A stretch of 64,000 bases of DNA from Hemerocallis citrina (Eukaryota > Streptophyta > Magnoliopsida > Asparagales > Asphodelaceae). Made by a program: the position numbers and the translations under genes. This document shows positions 31,567 to 41,259 of the stretch, piece by piece. The stretch is from positions 77,195,227 through 77,259,226 of the forward strand of contig CM030366.1 of assembly GCA_017893485.1 (NCBI GenBank), in the 5' to 3' direction. A model generated the notes under the pieces. The model saw only the letters and a list, made by a program, of their open reading frames with translations, did no database searches and was not told the origin of the DNA. Numbering within the stretch: the stretch's first letter is position 1; every line of letters starts with the position of its first letter.

Positions 31567-32400
31567 TTTTTTTTTTGAGGGAAAAGGTGGAATAAGGCCA
31601 CCCTGTTTCATTAATAAGAATTTAACGAAACAAACCCAGAGTACTGGGCCCAGATACAAACTACAGATATAAAATAAAACATACATGAAGCAACGTGACT
31701 ACAAACAAATAAGCCCCTCCAACAACCCTGGAGGGTGGGCCGACAAACCAGCTCGGTCCAGCAAAAATGTGAGCACGTCAGTTTAGCTTCGTACAGTGCC
31801 TCCACAGCACATGCACACCCGCCTGAAACAAGTCTGACAGGATTTTATCACCCGCCGCACCCTGCGTACACCTCGCTGGGGGGACCCCATCTGGGCCCAA
31901 ACCCCGTAGATCGAAACTCGCAGCCTCCCACCAACTTCACCACTCATCCTACAAACACGCCAGCTGCTTCTACAGCCGCTACCAAAGAGAAAGCCGTGAA
32001 GAGGATACCTTAACCTCTCACACGTTAGCGCTTTTCTCCTGCGATTTCTCACAAAGCAACTATCTCGCTCACCCCACCTAGCACCATCCTCTAGGAGAGA
32101 GCCGTGTAGAGGATACCTTACCTTTCTCACGTTCAAGCTCTCTCCGGTGATTTCTCACCACACAGACTTATCTCACCTCAAATTCCCAATACGAGGGACG
32201 AGACGGCGCTGTCACGAGGCAGTGGCCTAAGCTGGATGAAGCTCAATAGCCAGATAGTAAGCACTGTAGAGACTGCACCGACGACATCCTAGGACACACC
32301 CGACCACCCCCCAATCCCAACCCCACCCCCCCTCACCCCCAACATACCGACTTCACACATCACGGAGGGACCCATCTTTGGGCCCAAGCTCCACAAACGT
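31567..32400 (-). other. LINE 3' UTR and unassigned part of the chimera
   Basis: 31577-31640 is the LINE 3' end (CTTATTAATGAAACAGGGTG on the minus strand). Further in, a segment is repeated imperfectly in tandem (31990-32060 and 32093-32160, with the shared phrase GAGGATACCTTA), and GGGACCC-TCT-GGGCCCAA words occur at 31881 and 32368. No ORF1 or ORF2 motif could be identified, so the source of 31900-32400 is open. Confidence 0.6.
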
Positions 32401-32410
32401 GCAAGCCAAT

Positions 32411-33073
32411 CTAAGAATTCACATCCCTGATCATATCAAAATTAAAAAGATGCAACCCCATCACCCTCCTCAACCCCCTCGCAATCTCCGTAACAAACTT
32501 CAACGGTGGCATCTCCGCCTCCTCCAAATCCTCATAATACTTCTCCTCCTTCCTATCCTTGTTCGATAAATTCGACACATGCGAGAACGTCATCGACCCC
32601 TCCGTACTCTCCAGCCTCTCCTCCGACACATCCGGCAACGACTTCCTCTTCACACACTTCACATAGTCCCCAACAACATACACCTTAAAAATTACCCCAC
32701 CATGGTTCACAAATTCCTGAAGAACCAACGGCAGTTTCAGCTTCAATAGTCCAGCCCGGTGGTAAACCAGCGACATCTTGTGCGATTTCGCGCTGCCGTC
32801 GGCGACAAGAGGTTTCGCAATCACCGGGAACCTAAGCGCGTCAACAGCTGTCGAATCGGAGAGCGCGTTGGAATCGTAGACGACGACCTGAGAGGGGATT
32901 CCGCAGGTATCGGAATCTTGCGGGATCTGGAGCTCGGATACGACCTGGAGCATCGAGATCCGGTTGTGGAGACGTTCAATCGCGAGCGGGCGGTCGATGA
33001 TGGGAACGTTAGGGTTTTGGACGGAGAACGTAAGGGTTTTGGACGGAGACCAACAGTGGCCATGGTAGGGCAT
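32411..33073 (-). pseudogene. ITPK-like: Inositol-tetrakisphosphate 1-kinase (ITPK) retrogene fragment
   Basis: An uninterrupted 220-codon frame whose residues from about 18 on match plant ITPK, the ATP-grasp kinase that phosphorylates inositol 1,3,4-trisphosphate and tetrakisphosphates in the cytosol. Visible landmarks are [67 protein letters not shown] and [20 protein letters not shown]. The N-terminal lobe is missing, as is everything after the IRD, including the conserved DINYFPG metal-binding region, so it should be inactive as a kinase. The frame starts at an ATG in the fused leader (MPYHGHC...), with a 22-bp tandem duplication (33003-33048) at the junction. Native plant ITPK1-type genes are often intronless, so lack of introns alone does not prove a retrocopy; the target duplication does. 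Confidence 0.9.
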
Positions 33074-33361
33074 GGAGTAGAGGTGGGGGGGGGGGGGGCG
33101 ACGGGGAGGGGGGGGGGGGGCGGCGGCGCTGAGGGCTAGCCGCCGCCGCCCCTAGGGGTAGATCTAGGGTTTTGGTAGTTTTTGGGTTTTGGAGTAGGTA
33201 GGAGCAGGTAGGAGCGACGGGAAGGAGTAGAGGTGGGGGGGGGGGGGGCGACGGGGAGGGGGGGGCGGCGGCGCTGAGGGCTAGCCGCCGCCGCCCCTAG
33301 GGGTAGATCTAGGGTTTTGGTAGTTTTTGGGTTTTGGAGTAGGTAGGAGCAGAAAGTTTTT
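33074..33361 (-). repeat. GC-rich leader of the chimera, duplicated in tandem
   Basis: Two copies of a 133-150 bp unit start near 33074 and 33224. On the minus strand each carries AAAACCCTAGATCTACCCC and a GCCGCCGCC-rich stretch, the look of a plant 5' UTR. Each unit contains runs of 7-14 G on the plus strand, whose length may be unreliable. Confidence 0.85.
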
Positions 33362-33377
33362 TACCAAGAAGGTATTT
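33362..33377. repeat. Target-site duplication, right copy (16 bp)
   Basis: Exact copy of 31551-31566. It marks the 5' side of the LINE/ITPK insertion. Confidence 0.9.
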
Positions 33378-34595
33378 GTGCTACACGTAACACGGTTTCA
33401 CAATAAATACATGCAAGCAGGCTCCCTGTAAAACATGACGATCAGGTTAGGTATTCCAGTGAATTAACGAACATCTCTATTTAGTGAAAGCGCTCATAAA
33501 TGTAGCAAAAAGATAACCATTTTTTTCCAAGTTTTATTTGTTTATAATATTTCCACATTCCTCCAGCATATTTAACATACAAGTGGATTTCTCCTATTTG
33601 AACACAACTTTCCACTTAACTAGTACAGCTAACTTTTTAGGCTAAATGGAAAAAAACACTACTCAGGTGGCACACTATTAGTGAAGGTTATTGTAGAGTA
33701 GGCGGTACAAACCTTCAATAATAGTATGCCATCTAAGATAGTAAAGAGAAAGCTAGTAAATTTGGTAGTAGGTGTAGCATTACCCTTTCTATAATATGTA
33801 TTTACATATTTTTTAGCAAACCACGACTGTTGATGCTCTAATGTGATTTAGATCGTCAGAAATAATATTATTAGTTCCATGAAAATATAAGCCACTTTAA
33901 TCAAATCATAAAACCGAAAGTATGGATGTCTAGTAATTACAACAAAGATACAAGAGTAGGACCCGAGTTCCCTGAATGGTTAGTGAAACCTGGACACCAG
34001 CTCCACTCCACGTACCTCCAACCTGTCTATGCACAAACCCGCAGAGCAGTCGGTAAACCTTATTCATTCGTACAAGAATCAGTGAGAGCCATGAAAGGGG
34101 GGGGGGCCTAGTTTGCAGAAACCCACCTACATTTTTAAGTTTTTACCTTTTTAGTCCTCTCAATATTTCTACCAAATCCCCTACTATATCTAAAATAGCA
34201 TCTACCTCTCTCCAAATCTACAATTTATTATTTGGTCCCACTCCCACCTTTAATTTATGCAAAAAAAAAACCCCTACATTTTTTAAATTTCATTCTTTTA
34301 GTCCACCTCAATATTTCTATCAAACTCCATATTATATCCAAAATAGCAACTATCTCCCTCTAAATCTACAATTTATTATTTGGTCTCACTCCCACCTTTA
34401 ATTTATAGATGATCAATGCAAAATAATAAATATTTTTTGATTTTCTTCTTTTTTGGGCTAATAGAATAATTTATGAATTTGTTGTCAGCTACGCCCTGCG
34501 CCCTGCGAAAAGTTTCTGGCTACATCCCTGACTACAATTAGCTTAATTTCTTTCTTTATATATTTTGTAATGGACAGTTGTGATTTGATGATCAG
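33378..34595. other. Non-coding stretch upstream of the NOI exon
   Basis: AT-rich, probably intron or promoter of the NOI-domain gene. No upstream NOI exon was found. A short open stretch at 33926-34111 has no recognisable motif. The only structure is the tandem duplication at 34117-34407. Confidence 0.5.
34117..34407. repeat. Tandem duplication, two units of about 145 bp
   Basis: 34130-34260 and 34270-34407 share CAAATCTACAATTTATTATT, then TTGGTC-CACTCCCACCTTTAATTTAT, with scattered differences. It lies about 190 bp before the NOI exon acceptor. Confidence 0.85.
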
Positions 34596-34863
34596 GTTGA
34601 TGAGAACAGCCCAGGGTGGATGTCAGTACCGGCATTCGGAGACTGGGACATGAAGAACGGAGTGCCGGATTACTGAATGGATTTTACGAAGATAAGAGAG
34701 ATGAGGAAGCAAAACAAGTCGGATTTCTCAAGCGCTAGTATTGGCAACGAGGATGAACTTCAACATCATCAGAGTGGTAATCACAAAGTGAAAGCCGTTG
34801 GTGTTGATAACTACTCTCACCTACCGCAGTCACCTACCCGGAATCGCCGACCATTCTCACTCC
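34596..34863 (+). pseudogene. NOI-domain (RIN4-like) protein, exon with in-frame stop
   Basis: After a GATGATCAG acceptor the frame reads DENSPGW, MSVPAFGDWDMKNGVPDY, a TGA stop (34674-34676), then MDFTKIREMRKQNKSDFSSAS and GNEDEL. This is the NOI domain of the RIN4 family, plant immune regulators tethered to the plasma membrane, with the VPxFGxW motif that the bacterial protease AvrRpt2 cleaves in RIN4. The usual residue at the stop is Ser (TCA), so a single change would create TGA. The exon seems to end at a strong donor, CTCC/GTAAGTAA (34863/34864); without splicing it would stop at 34869-34871. A first exon is not seen. Element E2 begins 277 bp further on, in the presumed next intron. With the stop, the copy is probably a pseudogene, unless the base is a sequence error. 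Confidence 0.75.
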
Positions 34864-35045
34864 GTAAGTAATCCATTATCAGTTTATCATCAAGTTCAGA
34901 TTTTAATCCGATCTAGTGACTATCTTGACAAATTTAGCCTTAATTTTACTGTGCAACGAACTAAGGATATTTGTTCAGTAATAGGGTAAATTTCACTATC
35001 CTGAGTTTTCTCACTTGGCAGGTAAATCCCATTTTTTAGAGTTAC

Positions 35046-35062
35046 CGTTCCATCCCGAGGAA

Positions 35063-35096
<34 letters not shown>

Positions 35097-35139
35097 GTTG
35101 TTCCATCCCCGAGGAATCTATATATATATATATAATGTT
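35046..35139. repeat. Duplicated TA-microsatellite segment at the E2 insertion site
   Basis: Two units of TTCCATCCC-GAGGAATC followed by a TA run and AATGTT (35048-35096 and 35101-35139). The last five bases, ATGTT, are the left target duplication of E2. Confidence 0.85.
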
Positions 35140-35658
35140 TGATATGGGTCAAATGACGTGACCCCTCCTGGACCACCAGATCTCCTCAAAATTCGCTCTT
35201 CTCTGATCATCAGATCAACCCAGAGTCTCATGGGCTTCTGCCACGTTAGGCCCACGAGCAAACGGGTCCAAACCCGGCCTAGCAGGATCTCAGACCCGTT
35301 TTACCCTGCCTATAAATACCAGGCCCCCTCCTTCATTAAAAGGTAATCAATCTTTCCCCTCTAAAGACCCTAACTACTGTTGTTTTCCAGTAACTGACTA
35401 GATCGTTGGAGGGCCTGCCACCGGGATCTCTCCCGGTGTTTCCAGGCAGAGTGCAGGTACACGAGACCGAGCCGAGCCCCCGATCCGAGCCGAGCTTGCT
35501 GGATCCGAGCCGAGCATCTGACCTCCACCTCACTCCTACTACTCCCGAGCCGCTCCCTCAGCTGAGGGTCGGACGTATAACCAGTATCGCGACTTCCACT
35601 TTACAAATTGAGAGAACTTACACTTGTTGCAGCCACACCCCCAAAACAAACCGCATCA
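35140..35658 (+). repeat. E2 5' LTR (519 bp)
   Basis: It starts TGATATGGGTC and ends AACCGCATCA. A TATAAATA box at 35311-35318 is followed by AAGGTAATCAATCTTT (35341-35356), the same pair as in E1 and E3. CACCGGGATCTCTCCCGGTG (35420-35439) can form a hairpin in the R/U5 part. Confidence 0.95.
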
Positions 35659-35660
35659 GG

Positions 35661-35678
35661 TGGGCACCGTCTGTGGAA
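35661..35678 (+). promoter_or_regulatory. E2 primer-binding site
   Basis: TGGGCACCGTCTGTGGAA, two bases after the LTR, is a decayed form of the TTGGCGCCGTCTGTGGG site seen in E1. This PBS type is common in Tat-lineage elements. I do not assign the tRNA. Confidence 0.75.
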
Positions 35679-35743
35679 AACCTCGGTACTAACCTCAATC
35701 CGACTCTAGCCATTAACGTCATCCCCTCAATCAGAGCTCTCGA

Positions 35744-37436
35744 ATGGCATCCAAGGCCAGAAGAGCTGTCACCTCTGCACGTCGTCCGGATGCTCCTCTC
35801 CAGGACGTCCCCACCGACACTCATGGATCCAACCATCCGAGGGTCAACTGCGAACCCGGGTCGGGCGCTTCTCTCTCGGTCGCGACCGACCTGCGTCGGG
35901 TCATCTAGAACCGATAAGCTAGCCGAAGTAGGGGAGGGGCCGCTTCCAACTCGATCCCGAACCATCCCAGGCAACCATCCCGAGAGCAGGAGCCAGAACT
36001 CAGTCGCACCGACCGAAGGCCGCCACCCCAATGAGACCCAGCCAGACAAGCTCCAGTCACCCGCCGTGAGTTCCAAAACTTCCAGAACGAGATCCTAGAG
36101 GCCATCTTAGGGATCCCAGTAAACGAGACACTCCACCGCTCTCTCTCAGTCGGAGGCCGGAGCCAGTGAGTCACGCGGCCTAACCTACCCGCCAGAACGT
36201 GACGAGGACGTCCTGCGATGCCTACAAGAAATGGAGAACCGCATCGACCACTTCGGCGAGGGCGGCCCGAGGGCGGCTCAAGGTCATAGGCCAACCCGAC
36301 CTCCTTTTTCCGCTGTAATCTTACAAGCAGAAATATCCCGGAACTTTCGGCCTCCTCAGTTCGAGACTTATGACGGCGAGGATGATCCTGCTGATCACAT
36401 GGAGGGTTTCAAGACCCTCATGATGATTCATAGCACTTTGGATCCCCTTTTATGTCGTGCCTTCTCCGCCACCCTCCGGGGTCCAGCTCGGAAATGGTTC
36501 TCTAAGCTCATTCCCGGCTCGATCTACTCGTTCGATCAGCTGGATGCCAACTTTCTCGCCCACTTCGTGACCAGCAGGAAGGCCAAGAAGACGAGCACGT
36601 CCCCACTGGACCTCCGACAGAAGGAAGGAGAGTCACTCCGTCAGTTCGTTCGGAGGTTTACCGTGGAGGCGATGTCCGTCTCCTCCCTCAACACTGGGGT
36701 CGTCTCGGCAGCATTCCGACACAACGTCCGGTACGGCCAGCTGAAGGCGTCCTTGGCCAAGAAGCCTCCCCTCAATTTTTCTGACGTGCTGAACGGGGCC
36801 GAGAAGTACATTCGGGCCGAGGAGGCCTTAAATTCCGAGGATGCCAAAGAGATCCCGGAGAAGGGGAAGCGCAAGGCTGATGAGGCCGAACCAGCCAAGA
36901 AAGTTTCGAAAGACGGGACCGGCATGAAGAGGGTCCCTCCGATCCCACGTTTCGAGAGATACACGCCACTGACACAAAATGTGTCGGCCATCCTACTAGC
37001 GATCGAATACAGGGACCTCGTCCAGATGCCCCCTCGGCCAACCAGCAATAAGAAAAGGGATCAGCAGTTCTACTGTCATTTCCACCGGGACAACGGGCAT
37101 GACACCGACTACTACCGGGCCCTGAAGGACGAAATCGAGGCCATCATCCAACGAGGATATCTCCGAGAATTCACCCGGGAAGATGCCCGGGCCCGAAGGG
37201 ATACGAGGAGCCGGAGGCCTTCTCCTCCTCCTTGCACTGCCACACAGCGTCCCGAGCGGGACCCGGAGCTGGAAGAGACCGGAGGCCAAGCCATTCTACA
37301 CTGCGTCCATGGGGGGCCTATGGGAGGGAATTCTAGTACTTCCCGCAAGGCATTCGTCCGAGAGGTAAATGCCGTCCGAGACCTTCCTTCCCCTAGGTCC
37401 AGCAGCTTCCTATCTCCTTCTCGGGGGAAGACCTAG
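35744..37436 (+). pseudogene. gag: E2 gag
   Basis: A start ATG at 35744 opens a basic N-terminus (MASKARRAVTSARRPDAP) that stops at 35906-35908. After a frame change the main gag frame is open for 401 codons, 36231-37436. It has the retrotransposon gag core (FETYDGEDDPADHMEGFKTL, GPARKWFSKL, SLRQFVRRFTVEA) and a basic linker. Then comes a C-x2-H-x4-H knuckle whose last Cys is Tyr (YCHFHRDNGHDTDYY); E1 keeps that Cys. gag forms the particle that packages RNA in the cytoplasm. The frame ends at TAG 37434-37436, where the pol frame takes over by a shift of minus one. Confidence 0.9.
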
Positions 37437-38056
37437 AGGGGGTCCGGCTCCCGCACTGCGATGCGCTCGTCATCAGCCTCGTCATGGCAAACTATGAAGT
37501 CCGTCGGATCCTCATGGACAATGGGATCTCGGTGAACATCCTCTTCCTAGAAGCGTTTGAGAATCTCAAGCTCCCCCGAGATAAGCTGAAGCCAGCCGAG
37601 TACAACCTGCATGGGTTCTCCGGCATCCCGGTGCCGATATAGGGGATCGTGATTTTGGATGTCACTACCGGTATGACCCCCCACAAATGGACCGAGTCGA
37701 TGGACTTCATGGTTGTGAACGTCAAATCGGCTTACAACGCCATCTTCGACCGACCAGGGCTCTGCTCCCTCCAGGCTGTTCCTTCGGCCTACGACATGAA
37801 ATTGAAGTTCCCTACCAAGTCAGGTGTTGGGGTCGTTCAGGGGAACCAAGAGGCAGCAAGATCGTGCTATAAGACGGCTATCGAGGGCAGTGTGTTTTCC
37901 CTGGATGCCATCGAACTGCAATCCGAGAGGAGCCAACCAGAGCCCGAACCTGCGGACGAACTAGAAGAAGTCTCGTTCGAGACGGAAGACAAGTCAAAGT
38001 GGTTCTGCATGAGCTGCTCCCTCATGCCCGACCTAAAGTCCGACCCAATCGACTAA
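37412..38056 (+). pseudogene. E2 protease (aspartic) region of pol
   Basis: The frame overlaps the gag end and starts with FSGEDLEGVRLPHCDALVIS. The active-site block reads RRILMDNGISVNILF; Tat elements often show D-N-G or D-S-G here, and E1 has VDNGNSVNILF. Downstream are ESMDFMVVNVKSAYNAI and LQAVPSAYDMKLKFPT, the conserved C-terminal half. In-frame stops are TAG at 37640-37642 and TAA at 38054-38056. The enzyme would cut the gag-pol polyprotein. Confidence 0.85.
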
Positions 38057-39190
38057 ATTCGCCGCAACGTCGACCTCTTCGCTTGGAAGCCATCCGACAT
38101 GCCCGGGATCTCCGAAGACCTGATCATGCAGAGACTAAGCGTGGTCCCTGGCTCGAAGCCGATCGTCCAGAAGCGATGTAAGTTTGCCCCGGAGAGGCAG
38201 CAAGCTGTGAAAGCGGAAGTAGACAAACTATTGTCTGCCCGGTTCATCCAAAAGGTCAGCTACCCCGAGTGGCTGGAGAATGTCGTGATGGTGAGAAAGG
38301 CTAGCGGCAGCTGAAGGATCAGCATAGACTTTACGGATCTCAACATGGCATGCCCCAAAGACCCGTTCCCTCTCCCTAGCATCGACGCTCTGATTGACAC
38401 AACATCGAGTGACGAGCTCTTGTCCTTCATGGACACATTCTCGGGCTACAATCAGATCCGAATGTTCCCCCCTGATATAGCCAAGACATCCTTCTTCACC
38501 GACCAAGGTCTCCACTGCTACTGGGTTATGTCCTTCGGACTGAAGAATGCCGGTGCTACCTATCTGAGGCTCGTCAATCGAATCATCAAGGACCAGATCG
38601 GTCACAACATGGAAGTGTACGTCGATGACGTGCTCGTCAAAAGCCAACAAGGATAGGACCACGTCGCCGACCTGGAAGAAGCCTTTGGCATCCTTCGGAC
38701 GCACAATATGAGGCTCAATCCTGCCAAGTGTGCGTTCGGCATCTCTTCGGGAAAATTTCTCGGGTTCATCGTTAGCCAGCGCGACATCGAGGCAAATCCC
38801 GAGAAGATCCGGGCCATAATAGACATGGCCCCTCCGAGAAACATCAAGGAAGTCCAACGGCTCACGGGGAGACTGGCAGCCATCGGTCGTTTCCTCTCCA
38901 AGTTCAGAGAGAAGTCTCTCTAGTTCTTCAAAGCTCTGCGCGGAACCGGAGGCTTCGAATGGGGCAGGAGGCAGCCAGAGGCGTTCGCCCAACTGAAAGA
39001 GTACCTCGCCAACCCTCCACTCCTTAGCAAACACGAACCGGACGAGCCTTTCTGGCTTTATCTTTCGGCATCGGAGAGCGTGCTCAGTGCTGTTCTCATT
39101 TGAGAAGAAGATGGAGTCCAAAAGCCGTTGTACTATGTGAGCAAAGTCATGCTCTCAGCGAAACCAGATATACAAAAATGGAGAATGTGA
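38057..39190 (+). pseudogene. E2 reverse transcriptase and start of RNase H
   Basis: It is in the same frame as protease. RT motifs in order are RQQAVKAEVDKLLSARFIQ, DFTDLNMACPKDPFPLP, FMDTFSGYNQIRM, YWVMSFGLKNAGATY and the catalytic YVDDVLVK (YVDD at 38618-38629), then the thumb region RLTGRLAAIGRFLSKF. The Ty3-type RNase H begins near 38980 (FWLYLSASESVLSAVLI). Only single stop codons break it: 38312, 38654, 38921 and 39101. With 37640 and 38054 this makes six stops in about 590 codons without a frame change, so decay here is by substitution. Confidence 0.9.
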
Positions 39191-39900
39191 CATATGCCCT
39201 GGTCATAGCCGTGCGGAAGCACCGCCCTTATTTCCAGGCGCACTCAATTCAGGTCCTCAAGGACCAGCCTCTGAAAGCCGTCCTTTACAAGCTCGAGAGC
39301 TCCGGGCACCTGGTCAATGGTCGATCGAGCTCAGTCAATACGGCATCGGCTATCAGCAAAGGACAGCAATCAAGGGACAGGCCATTGCCGAGTTCATCAC
39401 GGAATGCACCATCTTCGAGCAACCCGAAAGTGGGGAGGCCAACCAGATGTGGGAAGTTTACGTCGACGGCTCTTCCTACGAAGCGGGGAATGGCATGGGC
39501 ATCATTTTGCGAGGACCTGACAACTTCCTTCTCCATTATTCCCTCCACCTCAACTTTTCAGCCTCTAACAATGAGGTCGAATATAAAGCTATGATTGCGG
39601 GGCTCACCCTAGCACACCAGGCAGGCGCCAGACAGATCAGGGCCTTCAGCGACTCTCATCTATAGTCAATCAGATCACCGGAGAGTACGAGGTCCGTGAT
39701 GATCGGATGATCCGGTATTTGGCCGTGGTCCAACGGCTCGACATCCTTTAACGATTCCGCAATCTTAAGGATCCTAAGAGAGCTGAACGTCCAGGCCGAT
39801 GCCCTGTCAAAGTTAGCCTCCTCGTCCATTGAAGGTCTTGACCGCACCGTTCTAATCAAAGTACTCCTGAAGCCGAGTATCGACCCCCCCCCCCCCGAGA
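39191..39900 (+). pseudogene. E2 RNase H, including second (aRH-type) domain
   Basis: After a frame change, 39447-39665 codes WEVYVDGSSYEAGNGMGIIL and NNEVEYKAMIAGLTLA, then FSDSHL. These are the D-E-D positions (VDGSS, EVEYKA, SDS) of the extra 'archaeal' RNase H that defines the Tat lineage. A TAG at 39663-39665 ends this frame. The first, Ty3-type RNase H (about 38980-39330) is in pieces. Between 39666 and 39900 the pol frame is broken several times. Confidence 0.8.
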
Positions 39901-40079
39901 CCCTCTGTATAGAAGATGGAGCTCAGCCCGACGAATGGACCACTATCATCTGAAAGTTTCTAATCAAAGGAGAGCACACCGAAGACCGAGCCGAGGCAAG
40001 GCGGATTAGGGTCTGCTCGGAAAGGTTTGCCATGATCAGCGAAACCCTCTTCAAATGCTCGTACATCACGATGAACGGA

Positions 40080-41160
40080 GGACCCTACCTCCGCTGCTTA
40101 GTATGCTCTGAAGGAGCTCCATGAAGGAATTGGCGGGTACCACATGGGAAGTCGATCGCTTGCCCAAAAGGCTCTGAACCACGGATATTACTGGCCCACG
40201 ATGTTGCAAGATGCCCTGGCCCTGGTCAAAAGTGTGGTCCTTGTCAAAGATTCTCCTCGGTGAGAAGGTTTCCACAAGCAAACCTCCGCTCTCTGGCTAG
40301 TTCGATCTCCTTTGCTATGTAGGGGATGGACCTGGTAGGCCCCTTCCCAAAAGTGACGTGCCAAAGGGAAGTTCCTAATAGTATCGATCGACTACTTCAC
40401 CAAGTGGATCGAGGCCGAGCCCCTGGCCACGATCACCGAGCAGCAGACCCAGCAATTCTTCTGGAAACACATTATCTGCCAGTTCGGAATTCTGTACATA
40501 CTCATCACAGATAATGGGACCCAATTTGCGGGTAAAAATTTTAAAAAGTTCTGCAAGGATATCAGAATCCAGCAATGTTTCTCCTCGGTGTGCCACCCGC
40601 AGTCAAATGGTCAGGCCGAGAATGCGAACTGCCAAATTCTTGATGGTTTAAAGAAACAGCTTGATAAGTCTTCTAAGGGATTATGGGTCGACGAGTTGCC
40701 GAGCGTTCTCTGGGCCCATCGAACGACGAAGAGTCTCCATTCAATCTGACTTACGGCATGGAGGCAGTAATTCCCCTCAAGATCGGGCTCCCTTCTCCCT
40801 GAATCATGGCCTTTGATGAAGAAAGCAACTCGGCGTAAATACGTGCCGATCTGGACCTCATAGACGAGGTCAGGAAAAAATCCGTCATCAGAAGGAGCAC
40901 ATACCAGTAGAGGACCAAGTGGTTCTACAACAAAAGGGTACGTCCCACCAACATCAAGCTAGGGAACCTCGTCCTCCGAAAGCTGGCGATATCTAACTTC
41001 GGCCAAAAGAGAAAGCTTGCTCCAAACTGGGAAGGTCCATACAAAGTTTCTAAAGTTGTATGTCCCGGCACATACCGCCTTACCGACCGGGAGGGCAAGG
41101 CTGTCAAAAGACCCTAGAACGCGAAGCACCTTATCTAATTCCTCGAAGGGGAGGATTAGA
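40080..41160 (+). pseudogene. E2 integrase
   Basis: The catalytic core is readable in one frame: SIDYFTKWIEAEP (Asp at 40390), ITDNGTQFAG (Asp at 40510) and HPQSNGQAENAN (Glu at 40618), spaced exactly as D-39-D-35-E. The N-terminal zinc finger region (near 40140-40280) is damaged. The C-terminal GPY/F module is at about 41010-41110 (KLAPNWEGPYKV, PGTYRL). Several stops and frame changes separate the parts. Integrase would insert the cDNA; this copy cannot. Confidence 0.85.
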
Positions 41161-41259
41161 CCTTGTAGATACCCTCATGTAAATTATAAGATGTAATCAG
41201 TGCGTCGTGCCTTGTTTTGTAAAGTCAATATGATGTAATCATTTACCCCTCTTGGCCTC

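Larger units (their letters stand above)
31567..33361 (-). mobile_element. LINE-mobilised chimeric retrocopy: GC-rich leader, ITPK fragment, LINE 3' end
   Basis: One 1.8-kb insertion bounded by a perfect 16-bp target duplication and ending on the minus strand in poly(A) (31567-31576 as T). From its 5' end (33361) to its 3' end it holds a GC-rich leader present twice, an intronless ITPK coding fragment and about 0.8 kb of unassigned sequence. The 3' end is the same LINE 3' UTR as at 25240-25286. Because one duplication pair encloses everything, the parts entered together as one cDNA. Template switching between a LINE RNA and a host mRNA, or retrotransposition of a fused transcript, would explain it. 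Confidence 0.85.

Noticed and set aside
31783..32136. 117-codon minus frame in the LINE part of the ITPK chimera as LINE ORF1
   Set aside because: No RNA-binding, zinc-knuckle or coiled-coil feature could be recognised; the frame includes an internal tandem duplication.
33926..34111. Possible first exon of the NOI gene
   Set aside because: No NOI or membrane-anchor motif and no matching donor in phase; left unannotated.
35618..36076. 152-codon minus frame opposite E2 gag
   Set aside because: GC-rich shadow of the degenerate gag N-terminus; no homology to the E1 region.
35406..36098. 230-codon plus frame across the E2 LTR end and PBS
   Set aside because: It crosses the LTR border and the primer-binding site and overlaps the gag start in another frame; it cannot be a retained protein, though its last 60 codons may be shifted gag.
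38228..39121. 297-codon minus frame opposite E2 reverse transcriptase
   Set aside because: The plus strand has all RT motifs in order; the minus frame is a shadow with no family features.
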